The position numbers and the translations under genes are program-made. From assembly GCF_000246895.1 (NCBI RefSeq), contig NZ_BAEV01000008.1:1-58619 (forward strand): a stretch of DNA of 58,619 nt, written 5' to 3'. Origin of the DNA: Clostridium arbusti SL206. Lineage in GTDB: Bacteria > Bacillota > Clostridia > Clostridiales > Clostridiaceae. This document shows positions 44,476 through 55,434 of this stretch, piece by piece. Below the pieces are notes generated by a model. It ran no database searches. It had not been told where the DNA came from and worked only from the letters and a program-made list of their open reading frames with translations. Position 1 is the stretch's first letter. Each line of letters opens with the position of its first letter.

Positions 44476-46665
44476 TTAAATTTTATTAAGAACATAATTT
44501 TTTAATAAGACCGCTCTTATTGCATCATAACTTATTCCATCTGATACTTCAGCTTTTATAGGCGAAATTTTATCCATACCTAATTTGTCAGCAGCTAATA
44601 TAACCTCTTGTTCTTGATCTTCTGTAAAAAGTCCATCAAAATTAATTTCAAAATTTTCTGTATTGCCTTCTCTAAAATACTTATCTATATGTCCCAGTAC
44701 TGTAGTTAATGTAAGATTTCTTTCTTTAGCAATTTCTTTTATGCTTTTACCATCTTTTATCATATTAATAGTTATATCATGAGTTTTTTCCTTATGATTT
44801 GTAGTTCTATTTCTAGTCTTAGTTGTATGCAGAGTTTTAGTTTCTATTCTTTCAGTCCATTTAACTTCAATATTATTTTTTTCTACGTAGTGATTTATTT
44901 CATTTAAAAAAGTCTCACCATATTTTTCATATTTCACTTGCCCTACACCAGATATATCAAGCATATGTTCTTTATTCAAAGGGTACCTCAAACTCATTTC
45001 CTTTAATGTATTGTCTGGAAAAATAAAATATGGTGGTACACCATCACTTGCCGCTATATCCTTACGCAGGCTTCTCAAGACTTCAAAAAGTTCATTATTC
45101 TCAGATATTTTCTTAACTACAATAGCTTCCTTAAAAACTACCTTTTCCTCTCCTTTTAAAACTTTCATAGAATTATCACTAAGTATCACTGTAGGGTATT
45201 CGCCCTCTTTTAAGTTTATAAAGCCATGAGATATCAATGTATTTATAAACTCTGACAAATCCTTTTTAGAATAATTTTTCATTAATCCATAAGTTGATAG
45301 TTCATTAAATCTATACTGTAATATTTTCTTTTGAGAGGATCCTCTTAATACATCTACAATTGTATTTACTCCAAAATCTCTTTTCATTCGATAGATACAG
45401 GATAAAACCTTTTGTGCATCTACAGTTTTATCAACTAATTCACCTTCGGCTAAACAGTTACTACAGTTACCACAATCCTCATATTCGGTTTCTTCTCCAA
45501 AATAATTTAATATATATTTTCTAAGACATCCATTATGATGAACAAAATCAATCATAGTTTGAAGTTTTTTATAATCATTTATTCTTCTTTCAGGCTGCTG
45601 AGTTCCAACTTCAATTAAATATTTTTGAGTCATAATGTCCTGTGGTGAAAATAATAAAATACATTCACTTTTCTCCCCATCACGACCAGCTCTTCCTATT
45701 TCCTGATAATAACTCTCAATGTTTTTAGGCATATTGTAGTGAATTACAAACCGTACATTTGATTTATCAATTCCCATACCGAAGGCATTGGTAGCTACCA
45801 TAACATTAACTCTATCATATACAAAGTCTTCTTGATTTTGTTTTCTTTCAGAATCGGATAATCCGGCATGATATCTAGAGGCAGATATGTTATTTTCAAT
45901 AAGATTTTCATATATATTATCTACTTCTTTTCTAGTTGATGCATATATTATTCCCGATTGATCTCTATTTTCATTTACATAATTTAATGTATATTTTAAT
46001 CTTCCTGCTATTTTTAGTATGTTTATTTTTAAATTTTCTCTATCAAAACCAGATATAAAAACTCCAGGATTATTAAGTTCTATTAGTTTTATTATATCTT
46101 TTCTTACTGACTCAGTAGCTGTAGCAGTAAATGCAGTTACTATTGGTCTTTTTGAAAGAGTTTTTACAAATTTACTTATATATCTATAGCTTGTTCTAAA
46201 ATCATGACCCCATTGCGATACACAATGAGCCTCATCTACAGCCACCTGAGATATATTTAGCGTTTGCATAATATTACAAAATTCAACTGATTCCAATCTT
46301 TCTGGTGCCAGATAAAGAAGTTTTATTTCATTATTATTTAATTTTTCAATGACTTCTTGAGTTTCCTTAAAATTAAGAGAACTATTTATATATTCTGCAT
46401 TTATTCCTAAATCTTTTATATTATCCACCTGATCCTTCATAAGAGATATCAGTGGAGATATGACAATTGTAACTCCATCAAATAATAGTGCTGGTATCTG
46501 ATAACAAATGGATTTACCTCCTCCTGTAGGCATAACAGCTAAAGTATCTTTTCCACACAATATGCTGTCAATTACAGAATTTTGAGACTTTCTAAATTCT
46601 TTATATCCATAGTATTCCTGCAATGCGTTTAATGCGTTATTCATCAATTTGGACACCTCATTCAA
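44476..46665 (-). CDS. recQ: ATP-dependent DNA helicase RecQ
   Basis: A 729-residue RecQ helicase for 3'-5' unwinding in recombination and repair. Walker A MPTGGGKS is at residues 45-52 and the DEAH box at 144-147. The helicase C domain contains FGMGIDKSNVRFVIHYNMP and the arginine-finger region QEIGRAGRDG. Zinc-binding cysteines follow (YEDCGNCSNC, about 390-402), then an RQC domain and an HRDC domain near 525-600. A basic linker and a C-terminal helix-turn-helix-like tail (KEIAKERNLTLTTVLGHIDK) follow, as in many Firmicute RecQ proteins. Confidence 0.94.
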   Translation of the reverse strand: MNEVSKLMNNALNALQEYYGYKEFRKSQNSVIDSILCGKDTLAVMPTGGGKSICYQIPALLFDGVTIVISPLISLMKDQVDNIKDLGINAEYINSSLNFKETQEVIEKLNNNEIKLLYLAPERLESVEFCNIMQTLNISQVAVDEAHCVSQWGHDFRTSYRYISKFVKTLSKRPIVTAFTATATESVRKDIIKLIELNNPGVFISGFDRENLKINILKIAGRLKYTLNYVNENRDQSGIIYASTRKEVDNIYENLIENNISASRYHAGLSDSERKQNQEDFVYDRVNVMVATNAFGMGIDKSNVRFVIHYNMPKNIESYYQEIGRAGRDGEKSECILLFSPQDIMTQKYLIEVGTQQPERRINDYKKLQTMIDFVHHNGCLRKYILNYFGEETEYEDCGNCSNCLAEGELVDKTVDAQKVLSCIYRMKRDFGVNTIVDVLRGSSQKKILQYRFNELSTYGLMKNYSKKDLSEFINTLISHGFINLKEGEYPTVILSDNSMKVLKGEEKVVFKEAIVVKKISENNELFEVLRSLRKDIAASDGVPPYFIFPDNTLKEMSLRYPLNKEHMLDISGVGQVKYEKYGETFLNEINHYVEKNNIEVKWTERIETKTLHTTKTRNRTTNHKEKTHDITINMIKDGKSIKEIAKERNLTLTTVLGHIDKYFREGNTENFEINFDGLFTEDQEQEVILAADKLGMDKISPIKAEVSDGISYDAIRAVLLKNYVLNKI

Positions 46666-47303
46666 AACTTATATGTACCTTTATTATCATACATTATTGA
46701 CAAGTTTTCAAATAATATTTCAGTAGTCTTCTTTTACTTTTGCTAGATTTTAAATATAATGTATATTTTTTATCAAAATTTATTAATAAATCTACAATAT
46801 ATAAAATTACGTACATTAAAATTATCATATTTTATTTATAAACTAGTTTTATTCAAAGTCTTCTGAGCAATACGAACTTTTTTAGTGAATTTTTTATACT
46901 AAGTATTTCTTATATATTAGGATATACTTTACAATTTATGTTTAATGAAAAGGTATTTATATCATATGTATTTTTAATTCAAATTTTTATTTTTAAGAAT
47001 TTTAATCTTAAAGTTTAAACTTTGGTTTAGTTTACATTTAGTTTAATTTACATAATATTAATTACGTAAAGTAGATGCTCAAAAAATTAATGCTAAATAG
47101 TCCTATCATATAATAAATAATATTTATGTCCACATTACGTAATACTATTAGTATTAATTTCAGCAATATGATATCATTAGATGATTTGAATAAAAAATAT
47201 GAATAAGGTATCTGAAAATAAGTAATAAATCCAAAATGCAAAATAAGCTAGCATACTGATTGATTATTTTCTAAATGTACCTAAGAATGGACGGTATACG
47301 AAA
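46666..47303. other. 638-bp intergenic region
   Basis: Very AT-rich region between divergent recQ and the DEAD-box gene. It shows clustered GTTTA-containing repeats near 47015-47060 and small TACGTA-centred dyads near 47070 and 47133, but no ORF, terminator or recognisable RNA. A long leader for the helicase gene, as cold-shock helicases often have, is possible. Confidence 0.35.
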
Positions 47304-48413
47304 ATGAGTTTTAAAGAACTAGGAATTAGTGAAGATATAATAAACATATTGAAGAAAACAGGCATTACTGAGCCAACAGCGATTCAAAAAGAAAGTATTA
47401 GTTTTATCAAAAAAGGAAAAGATGTTATAGCGGAGGCACAAACAGGTACTGGAAAAACTCTTGCTTTTTTACTACCTATTTTTGAAAATATATCACCTGA
47501 TGCTCCATCAATCCAAGCTTTGATTGTAACCCCTACAAGAGAACTTGCTATTCAAATAACTGAAGAAGCTATGAAACTAAAAGAAGCTAAAGATATTAAT
47601 ATTTTAGCAGCCTATGGTGGTAAGGATATAGGATCTCAAATGAAAAAATTAAAGAGGAACATTCATTTGATTATAGCAACTCCAGGCAGACTTTTAGATC
47701 ATCTTGCTAGAAAGACAATAAACCTTATGAATTTAAAAACTCTAGTGCTAGATGAAGCTGATCAAATACTGCTTATGGGCTTTAAAAATGATATTGAAAA
47801 TATTATAAAAGAAACTTCTAAAAAACGTCAGACATTATGTTTTTCTGCAACTATGAACCCTGAAGTTAAAAAACTAGCCTATAGATATATGAATGACCCT
47901 CTAGTAGTAACTGCAAAAAAAGAAAAAGTTACACTGGATAATATCAAGCAATATGTAGTAGAAACTACAGATAGACAAAAGCAAGATGCCTTATGCAGTG
48001 TTTTAGATGAAGATAGACCCTTTATGGCTATAATATTTTGTAGAACTAAGAGAAGGGTTGACGATCTTGAAGTGGCCTTATATAAACGTGGATACGATTG
48101 TGTAAAACTTCATAGTGATATACTTCAGTCAAAACGTGAAAGAATAATGAAATCTTTTAGAAATGGAGATATTCAATACTTAATAGCTACAGACGTTGCC
48201 TCTAGAGGATTAGACATAAGCGGAGTTAGTCATATATATAATTATGACATTCCAGAAAGTTCAGAATCCTATATTCACCGCATTGGCAGAACTGGAAGAG
48301 CTGGTGAATATGGATATACCTGTATGTTTATTGACCCTAAAAACAAAAGAGAATTAGAGGAAATAGAGAAGGCCATAAAATTTAAGATACCAAGAAGAAA
48401 ATTAGATATATAA
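47304..48413 (+). CDS. DEAD-box RNA helicase
   Basis: A 369-residue DEAD-box helicase core: the Q motif (GITEPTAIQ), AQTGTGKT, PTRELA, DEAD in VLDEADQIL, SAT, and HRIGRTGRAG. It unwinds RNA in ribosome assembly or decay. It ends right after the helicase core and lacks the basic C-terminal RNA-binding tail of CshA/DbpA, so it is a minimal form. The ribosome site is weak. It stands alone. Confidence 0.92.
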   Translation: MSFKELGISEDIINILKKTGITEPTAIQKESISFIKKGKDVIAEAQTGTGKTLAFLLPIFENISPDAPSIQALIVTPTRELAIQITEEAMKLKEAKDINILAAYGGKDIGSQMKKLKRNIHLIIATPGRLLDHLARKTINLMNLKTLVLDEADQILLMGFKNDIENIIKETSKKRQTLCFSATMNPEVKKLAYRYMNDPLVVTAKKEKVTLDNIKQYVVETTDRQKQDALCSVLDEDRPFMAIIFCRTKRRVDDLEVALYKRGYDCVKLHSDILQSKRERIMKSFRNGDIQYLIATDVASRGLDISGVSHIYNYDIPESSESYIHRIGRTGRAGEYGYTCMFIDPKNKRELEEIEKAIKFKIPRRKLDI

Positions 48414-48427
48414 AGCTTTAGATATGT

Positions 48428-48469
48428 GACTATAGATAGATTTGAATTCTAAGAAATCTATCTATAGTC
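48428..48469 (+). terminator. Hairpin after the DEAD-box gene
   Basis: A perfect 16-bp stem, GACTATAGATAGATTT with AAATCTATCTATAGTC. The T-tract is weak (ATTGTTAATTTT). Confidence 0.65.
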
Positions 48470-48643
48470 ATTGTTAATTTTGAATAACTTATATTAATAA
48501 AAATCCTTCACTTTTCACATTAGAAACCAATATTTTTCGATCATTTAAACAAGCTACTTTTTATATATTAACTAGACAATTAAATATTTTCACTTAATTT
48601 ATTTAACTATATAGTTAAATTTTCATTATAAATTAGTGAATAT

Positions 48644-49477
48644 TTATTCTTTCCATCTAAATAATCTTTTTTCTAAAGCTACTAAAGAATAATTTACCGA
48701 CAGTCCTAGTAAAGCTAATATAATTATAATTGAAAACATCTCAGGTATCTTGATGTTTGATTGATAAAGATATAATAAATATCCCAAACCTGTATTGGCA
48801 CCAAGCATCTCAGCAGCAATCAATACTAAAATAGAAGTTGTTGCACTGATTCTTATGCCTGTATAAATTGATGTCAAAGCGCCTGGGAAAATTACCGTTT
48901 TAAATAAACAGAAATTTGAAACACCCATTGATCTAGCTCCCTTTATAACTTGAGGATCAACATTTTTAACACCTGAAATGGTGTTTAAAAGTACAGACCA
49001 TGTAACTGCCCAAGCTATTACAATTATTTTAGAGGTTTCCCCTATGCCAAAGAAAAGTACAAATACGGGAAGAAGTGCCAAAACCGAAAGATTTCTAAAA
49101 GTTTGCATTAGGGGATCTATAAATTTCTCGAATTTTTTAAACCAACCTATTATGAGACCCAAAGGTATTGCTATGATAAGCCCTACAATAAATCCAGTTA
49201 ATGACCTTTGAAGACTTATAAAAAGATTTGGATATATATCCCCTGAAATGAATAATCCAAAGAATGTAACAAAAATTTTTGAGAAAGGTGGTAAAAACAC
49301 AGGATTAATTATTTTAAGTCTAGCAATAAATTCCCATAATCCAATAAAAATAAATATAGCTAGCAGCTTGTAAATCACTTCATATATTTTTCTAAAAATT
49401 TTTGCTACTGCTACATTTACTCTATTTAACTCCTTTACTAAAACTCTATTTCCTTCATTTAAGTTTTTTAACAACAT
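48644..49477 (-). CDS. ABC permease, SsuC/TauC/NrtB family
   Basis: A 277-residue binding-protein-dependent permease with six predicted spans and the EAA-type loop near 190-210 (GARSMGVSNFCLFKTVIFPGA). The family imports sulfonates, taurine, nitrate or thiamine precursors. GGAGGGG precedes the ATG. The binding protein gene lies 224 bp upstream with a terminator between, and no ATPase gene is present. Confidence 0.85.
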   Translation of the reverse strand: MLLKNLNEGNRVLVKELNRVNVAVAKIFRKIYEVIYKLLAIFIFIGLWEFIARLKIINPVFLPPFSKIFVTFFGLFISGDIYPNLFISLQRSLTGFIVGLIIAIPLGLIIGWFKKFEKFIDPLMQTFRNLSVLALLPVFVLFFGIGETSKIIVIAWAVTWSVLLNTISGVKNVDPQVIKGARSMGVSNFCLFKTVIFPGALTSIYTGIRISATTSILVLIAAEMLGANTGLGYLLYLYQSNIKIPEMFSIIIILALLGLSVNYSLVALEKRLFRWKE

Positions 49478-49580
49478 TTTCTATCCCCTCCATGTAAGTT
49501 TTAATAATATTCTATATTTCCCATGTAATCCTTATATATCCAAACGAACTTATTTTAATATTAAACTTCAAACTTAATTA

Positions 49581-49627
49581 AAAAAAGCTGAGTAAAAATT
49601 TTATTTAGGTTTTAACCCAGCTTTTTT
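49581..49627 (-). terminator. Terminator or attenuator between binding protein and permease
   Basis: AAAAAAGCTG with CAGCTTTTTT around a long loop, T-runs on both strands. It would limit permease expression relative to the binding protein. Confidence 0.7.
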
Positions 49628-49701
49628 AATTTATATTATCAATAGATTATATATAAATCTTAAATTAACATTTTAGTAATACAAATCATGTAATCAAAAT
49701 A

Positions 49702-50697
49702 TTATTTTGGAGCATAAGCATTAGTATAAATGTCAGTAGGTTTTATATCTCCTTTTTTCCATAATCCTATACTTTGAGATATATCAAACCATTTATTTAT
49801 ATATTCTGGATTTATAGTTTTATCTTCATCGTACCAGAATGCACTTAAATCATCTGGTTTAAGTTTTAACCATTTAGCAATAATTTCTTTAGATTCCTTA
49901 GGATGTGAATTTATATATACATGTGCCTTATATAACGCTTCAGTAAATCCTTTAACTACATCAGGATGTTCTTTTATAAATTGATCACTAAAACCACGCA
50001 CTGAGAGACCCGCCCCAGGAGAATGAAGAATATCCCAGCTTGTCCCAATCTCACGCACTCCACCAGCCGCAACTGCTAGTCCTGCATAAGGTGGATGGGA
50101 AGTTGTCACATCTACTAACCCTTGTACTAAAGACTGTTCCTGTTGTCCTGGATTTGGCAATGTTACCCATTTTATATTTTCAGTTTTGCCTTTTTGCTTT
50201 AAATAATATTTTATATATCCATCTGTACATCCGCCTACACCAGAAATAGAAACTTTTTTACCATTGATATCATCCAAAGTTTTTATGGGACTATCATTTT
50301 TCACCAAATATCTTACATGAGGATATTTGGGATTATCTACCATACCAGGTGCAACGGCTGTAACCTTTATCCCAGCTAATCTGGCTTGCGCTACATTGGG
50401 TGGATGTCCCCCAACAAATGCGTCATTTATTCCCTGTGCAATAAGTTGATATTCCGTTATACCAGGTTTAAGTACTCCTGTGTATTGAATCTTAATACCC
50501 TGTTCTTTAAAATATCCAAGTTCATCAGCAATATTCAGTTCATTAAAACTTGTCTGAGTCACCATTCTAATTGTAAACAATTTTTTTGATCCATCTGTTT
50601 CAGTACTAGTACTCTGACTTTTGCCACAACTTGTTAGTGATAATACAACTAAAAGAGATGTTATAGTTGTTACTAAGATCCTAAGTTTCTTTTTCAT
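49702..50697 (-). CDS. Substrate-binding lipoprotein, SsuA/NMT1 family
   Basis: A 331-residue lipoprotein with signal peptide and lipobox LTSC (Cys24). The mature domain is of the SsuA/TauA/NMT1 type: SFNELNIADELGYFKEQGI, a GGHPPNVAQARL segment and a late family helix YKAHVYINSHPKES. It delivers the ligand to the permease downstream. TGGAGG precedes the ATG. The ligand cannot be read from the sequence. Confidence 0.87.
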   Translation of the reverse strand: MKKKLRILVTTITSLLVVLSLTSCGKSQSTSTETDGSKKLFTIRMVTQTSFNELNIADELGYFKEQGIKIQYTGVLKPGITEYQLIAQGINDAFVGGHPPNVAQARLAGIKVTAVAPGMVDNPKYPHVRYLVKNDSPIKTLDDINGKKVSISGVGGCTDGYIKYYLKQKGKTENIKWVTLPNPGQQEQSLVQGLVDVTTSHPPYAGLAVAAGGVREIGTSWDILHSPGAGLSVRGFSDQFIKEHPDVVKGFTEALYKAHVYINSHPKESKEIIAKWLKLKPDDLSAFWYDEDKTINPEYINKWFDISQSIGLWKKGDIKPTDIYTNAYAPK

Positions 50698-51069
50698 ATT
50701 AAAGCCTCCATTTACTAATATATTAAAGTTTAAATAACTTTCAGATTTTGATAATACATGTTAAATTGATAATAAATAATAATTTAAAAATTGTTATCTT
50801 TAAGCTCCAAGTATTATTATTCATATTTGTTTTATAGAATAAAATATCAGAAGCTACTTTATAAAAAAGAGGTAGCTTTTATTTTAAAAGCTACCTCTAG
50901 TTATCTAGTGAGTATTAATATTAAACTACTATTTAGTTTAAATAAACTTAAATTATTTACGTATACATTCAATTAAATTTTTAGAAACATAAGTCTGATG
51001 ATAATGCATTGAATACAAAACATTCTTAAGATATGTGTAATTTTAAAATAAATTTTTACTATCATAATC
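50698..51069. other. Intergenic region downstream of copA
   Basis: A 372-bp AT-rich stretch. It contains the copA terminator (50868-50898) and the leader of the binding-protein gene. I see no riboswitch core. Confidence 0.4.
50868..50898 (-). terminator. Terminator downstream of copA
   Basis: A perfect 13-bp stem, AGAGGTAGCTTTT and AAAAGCTACCTCT, followed on the minus strand by TTTTTTA. Confidence 0.8.
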
Positions 51070-53352
51070 TTATAATTTCAATCTTTTTAAATTTAATGAG
51101 TTAATTAGCACTGATATTGAGCTCAAACCCATAGCTCCCGCTGCTAAAACTGGATTTAAATAGCCCATAGCAGCAATTGGTATTCCTATTAAATTGTAAA
51201 TAAACGCCCACAATAAGTTTTGTTTGATTTTACACATAGTCTTCTTTGATAGCTTAATTGACAATGGTAATGCGCTTAAATCATCTCTTAATAAAATCAC
51301 ATCTCCTGTTTCAATAGCTACATCAGTACCAGTACCAATTGCAAAGCCTATGTTTGCTGTTGCTAAAGCTGGTGCATCATTTATACCATCTCCAACCATG
51401 GCTACAATATTACCTTTATCCATTAATTTCTGAATAACCTCCGCTTTATTTCCTGGTTGAACTTCTGCCATAACATTTTCTATACCAACTTTGTTCGCCA
51501 CAGAAAAAGCTGTCTTTTCATTATCTCCAGTAAGAATATAAACCTCTATCCCCATTTTTTTAAGCGAAGAAACTACATCTTTAGATTTATCCTTAATCTT
51601 ATCTGAAAGAGCTAAAACTGAAATTAAATTATTATCTATAGCCATAAGTACTGCAATTTTACCTTCTTCTTGAAATGAATTCAAAGTTGTCTCAGCATTT
51701 TTAAGATCAATTTTATTTTCTTGCATTAGCTTCTTTGTTCCAATTAATACAATTTTATTGTTAATAACTGCTTGAATTCCTTTTCCTGGTATAGCTTCAA
51801 AACTTTTGACTACTGCACTTTCTTCTTGTTGATCTATTATTTCTTTTCCATTTTCATATATAGCTGCACCAATAGGATGTTCGGACCTTTTTTCAGCCAC
51901 TGCAGCAATATGTATTATTTTTTCCTTATCATATCCATAGCTTTTATCCAATATAATCACATCAGTGACCACTGGCTTCCCTATGGTAATAGTACCAGTC
52001 TTATCAAATACTATAGTATTTATTTTGCATATTTTTTCTAAATCTTCACCATTTTTAATTAATATTCCATTTTGTGCTCCCTTACCCATTCCTACAATAA
52101 TTGCTGTAGGGGTAGCAAGTCCAAGTGCACATGGGCAAGAAACAACCATAACTGAAACGGCATTAATTAAAGCAAAATCCAGTAATTGGCTTTGATATAT
52201 AATAAAATACCAAACTAAAAATGTACTAAATGCTACTAAGAAAATAAATGGTACAAAATAACCACATATTTTATCCGCAATTTTTTGTATTGGAGCCTTA
52301 CTTTCCTGAGCCTCTTCAACCATTCTTATTATGTTAGAAAGAACTGTTTCATCTCCAACTTTTGTAGCTTGAAATTTAAATGTACCATTTTTGTTCAAAG
52401 AAGCCCCTGTTACAAAATCTTTTTCATTTTTCTTAACAGGTATACTTTCACCTGTAAGCATAGATTCATCAACCATTGAAGTACCTTCTATAATTATTCC
52501 ATCCACAGGGATCTTTTCACCCGGCCTCACAATGACAATATCTCCAACTAATAATTTTTCAATTGGTATATCTACTTCAACAGTATTTCTTAAAACTCTG
52601 GCCTTTTTAACTTTAAGCCCCATTAATATTTTAATAGCTTTTGATGTTTTCCCTTTAGCAATTGATTCAAGATACTTTCCAAGTAAAACTAAAGTTATGA
52701 TTACAGTTGAAGATTCAAAATATATATTCCTCATTCCATAAAGGAAAGATGGTCTTTGAAAAAATACAATATACAAACTATAGAAATATGCTGTTGTAGA
52801 TCCTACCACAACAAGTAAATCCATAGTGGCAACTTTGGCACGCAAAGCATAAAATGAATTTTTATAGAACCTAAAACCTATTATAAACTGAACGGGAGTA
52901 GCTAATGCAAACTGCAATCTCCAATCATGAAGTATTAGTGCTCTCCATCTTAAGTACGCAATAAATGCACCAATTTTTGTAGTAGAATTAGGATCTATGT
53001 AATCATGACAAAATCCTAACCCCCCAAGTATCATAGCTAAAATTAATGGGGAACTTAAAACAGCAGAAATTATAAATGTATTTCTTAATTTATTTTCTTG
53101 TATCAAACTAGGATCTATCCCATTATCACTGTCTTCTTCATTTTTTCTTACTGAAAAACCCAATAATTCTATTTCTCTCTTGATATTATCTAGTTCAATT
53201 TTACTTGAATCATATTGTAATTTAGCTTTTTCAGTTGAATAACTTACATTCACTCTATTAATTCCCTCAAGCCTCTCTAAAGTTGATTCAATACTAATTG
53301 AACATAAAGAACATGTCATTCCATATATCCTTAAAGAAATACTTTCTATCAT
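51070..53352 (-). CDS. copA: Copper-transporting P1B-type ATPase
   Basis: A 760-residue P1B-ATPase that exports Cu(I). One N-terminal heavy-metal domain with Cys14 and Cys17 (MTCSLC), the CPC metal site in [14 protein letters not shown] near residue 407, the phosphorylation motif DKTGT near 450, and [10 protein letters not shown] in the hinge. I take ATG 53352; a GTG four codons earlier is possible. It stands outside the transposon, so the strain has this copper exporter in addition to the transposon-borne copper genes. No CopZ or CsoR gene is adjacent. Confidence 0.93.
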   Translation of the reverse strand: MIESISLRIYGMTCSLCSISIESTLERLEGINRVNVSYSTEKAKLQYDSSKIELDNIKREIELLGFSVRKNEEDSDNGIDPSLIQENKLRNTFIISAVLSSPLILAMILGGLGFCHDYIDPNSTTKIGAFIAYLRWRALILHDWRLQFALATPVQFIIGFRFYKNSFYALRAKVATMDLLVVVGSTTAYFYSLYIVFFQRPSFLYGMRNIYFESSTVIITLVLLGKYLESIAKGKTSKAIKILMGLKVKKARVLRNTVEVDIPIEKLLVGDIVIVRPGEKIPVDGIIIEGTSMVDESMLTGESIPVKKNEKDFVTGASLNKNGTFKFQATKVGDETVLSNIIRMVEEAQESKAPIQKIADKICGYFVPFIFLVAFSTFLVWYFIIYQSQLLDFALINAVSVMVVSCPCALGLATPTAIIVGMGKGAQNGILIKNGEDLEKICKINTIVFDKTGTITIGKPVVTDVIILDKSYGYDKEKIIHIAAVAEKRSEHPIGAAIYENGKEIIDQQEESAVVKSFEAIPGKGIQAVINNKIVLIGTKKLMQENKIDLKNAETTLNSFQEEGKIAVLMAIDNNLISVLALSDKIKDKSKDVVSSLKKMGIEVYILTGDNEKTAFSVANKVGIENVMAEVQPGNKAEVIQKLMDKGNIVAMVGDGINDAPALATANIGFAIGTGTDVAIETGDVILLRDDLSALPLSIKLSKKTMCKIKQNLLWAFIYNLIGIPIAAMGYLNPVLAAGAMGLSSISVLINSLNLKRLKL

Positions 53353-53493
53353 TTTATCTATCACACCCTATTTTATGCAAAATATAAAAAAGTGGCATTA
53401 CATTGTAACACCACCTCTAGTTCTTCTAGTTGGTAATTGTACTATTATTAACTATTCATATTTTTATAAATTCTTAAAAAATAAAGCTTTAAG

Positions 53494-54054
53494 CTATTTT
53501 ATAATATTTACGGTTTCTTGTCTTCTTGGAGCTGCTTTAGGTTTTTCTCCAGCATTATAACCAAAAGCACCTGATCCATATGGAATATAACCATCAGGTA
53601 TTCCTAACTCTTTAAATAAAGCTTTACCTTCTTCTGTGGTGTAAAGAAAATTTACAGCATGAATCCAAACAGAACCAATGCCTAAAGCTTCAGCTGCTAG
53701 AAATAGATTTCCTAGTGCAAGAGCACTATCAGCTACTGGGGCAATTGCCTTTTCATCCGCAGATACTATAATATAGGTTGGAGCATGATAAAAAGCACTA
53801 AAATCTTTTGCTTTTGTTCTTTCTTCATATATTTTATTTCCTGACTTTCCGAATACAGCTTTTGTCACATCATTTATTTTTTGTAATACCTCTTTATTTT
53901 GTATTACAGTAAAATGCCAAGACTGCTGATTAGCTGCACTAGGAGCATACTTCCCTGCCTCTAATATTTGTTGTAATTCTTCATCTTTTATCTGTTCACT
54001 TTTAAAGGCTCTAACACTTCTTCTTTCTAATAAATTTCTTAATGCTTCACTCAT
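53494..54054 (-). CDS. Nitroreductase-family FMN protein
   Basis: A 186-residue nitroreductase. The N-terminal RRSVRAFK motif and PSAANQQSWHF segment bind FMN phosphate and ring, and the C-terminal IPYGSGAFGYNAGEKP contacts FMN in the dimer. NAD(P)H-dependent reduction of nitro compounds or quinones is likely. Two perfect hairpins lie just upstream (54088-54145). A single-gene unit. Confidence 0.88.
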   Translation of the reverse strand: MSEALRNLLERRSVRAFKSEQIKDEELQQILEAGKYAPSAANQQSWHFTVIQNKEVLQKINDVTKAVFGKSGNKIYEERTKAKDFSAFYHAPTYIIVSADEKAIAPVADSALALGNLFLAAEALGIGSVWIHAVNFLYTTEEGKALFKELGIPDGYIPYGSGAFGYNAGEKPKAAPRRQETVNIIK

Positions 54055-54087
54055 TTTTATTCACCCTCACTTATATTATTTTATTTT

Positions 54088-54145
54088 GTGCTTTAATGAT
54101 TTTATTAAAGCACAAAGGGAAATCTCATTATTATGAGATTTCCCT
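54088..54145 (-). promoter_or_regulatory. Two adjacent perfect hairpins upstream of the nitroreductase
   Basis: GTGCTTTAAT/ATTAAAGCAC (54088-54113) and AGGGAAATCTCAT/ATGAGATTTCCCT (54116-54145). The second may terminate the upstream SDR gene; the first, 33 bases before the nitroreductase start, may be an operator or leader structure. Confidence 0.55.
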
Positions 54146-54282
54146 CTAGTTTCACTAGTCAGAATAACCTAACATTCCTATATATTTACTATTATTCTAT
54201 AGTAATTAAATAATTTTGTCAATTATTATTTAATATATTAGATATATTTTTCAAATAATAATTATATTTTATTGTAAATTCT

Positions 54283-55152
54283 TTAACCATTTAAAACATT
54301 TCCACCATTTACATGAATTGTTTGACCTGAAACATAGGATGAATCATTAGAGGCTAAAAATACATAGGCTGGAGCAAGTTCTACTGGTTGACCCGCTCTT
54401 CCTAAAGGTGTATCTAATCCAAATTGAGAAACTTTATAATCACTATAAGAAGAAGGTATAAGTGGAGTCCATATCGGACCAGGAGCAATATCATTAACCC
54501 TTATATTTCTACTTTCTAAAGAAAGTGATAATGATCTTGTAAATGAAACTATAGCACCTTTTGAAGATGCGTAATCAATTAGGGTTTCATTTCCCTTATA
54601 GGCAGTAATGGATGCAGTATTTATAATTGAATCTCCATTTTTTAAATATGGCATTACTGCTTTTGTCATATAAAACATACCAAATATATTTGTCTTAAAT
54701 GTCCTTTCTAATTGTTCATTTGTTATATCCTCAATACTATTTTGAGGATGCTGTTCTCCTGCATTATTAACAAGTATATCTATTTTACCGTACTCTTTCA
54801 TTATTTTATCTACTGCTTCCTTGCAAAATTGATCATCACCAATATCTCCAGAAATAAGTAAACAAGAGGAACCTTTTTCTTCTATAATTTTTTTAGTTTC
54901 TTTTGCATCTTCATGTTCATTTAAATAAATTATAGCTATTTTAGCTCCTTCTTTAGCATAGGCTATTGATACAGCTTTACCTATTCCACTGTCCCCACCA
55001 GTAATAATAGCTATTTTGTTTTTAAGCTTTCCGCTACCTTTATATTCAGGGTTATCATATATTGGTCTAGGATTCATTAATGTTTCTAATCCTGGTTGTT
55101 GATTTTGTTTTTGCGCAGGTATAGTTTCAGGATAATTTAAAGTACTTACCAT
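54283..55152 (-). CDS. Short-chain dehydrogenase (GsiB/YhdF-type stress SDR)
   Basis: A 289-residue classical SDR with an N-terminal extension (about 40 residues, Gln/Pro-rich) as in the general-stress glucose-dehydrogenase-like proteins YhdF/YdaD. Cofactor motif TGGDSGIG at 51-58, NNAG at 129-132, and the catalytic Ser181, Tyr194 and Lys198. Substrate unknown. Confidence 0.88.
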   Translation of the reverse strand: MVSTLNYPETIPAQKQNQQPGLETLMNPRPIYDNPEYKGSGKLKNKIAIITGGDSGIGKAVSIAYAKEGAKIAIIYLNEHEDAKETKKIIEEKGSSCLLISGDIGDDQFCKEAVDKIMKEYGKIDILVNNAGEQHPQNSIEDITNEQLERTFKTNIFGMFYMTKAVMPYLKNGDSIINTASITAYKGNETLIDYASSKGAIVSFTRSLSLSLESRNIRVNDIAPGPIWTPLIPSSYSDYKVSQFGLDTPLGRAGQPVELAPAYVFLASNDSSYVSGQTIHVNGGNVLNG

Positions 55153-55390
55153 TTTTATTCTTCCTTTCTCTTTATAAAATTAAATTTAACTTTATAAATT
55201 ATAGTATTATTAATTGTTATAGAATATATACTAAAACTACAAGGCAAGTAATTTTCATAATATAAAATCTCATTAAAAATCATCCATTTTTTAATATGTA
55301 AACTATTTAATATATCAAACTTTATTAGAAAAATAATTATATATAAACATTTATATTTTTCATAAGTAATTTAGAATATGTGTGTAAATA

Positions 55391-55421
55391 AAAAAAGCTA
55401 CTATAATAATAGCAGCTTTTT
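55391..55421 (-). terminator. Terminator of purB
   Basis: AAAAAAGCTACTA and TAGCAGCTTTTT form an imperfect stem with T-runs at both ends, 14 bp after the purB stop. Confidence 0.75.
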
Positions 55422-55434
55422 ACATAATATGAAA

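Noticed and set aside
50698-51069. Riboswitch in front of the SsuA-type gene
   Set aside because: The only strong hairpin there is the copA terminator; no conserved aptamer core could be seen.
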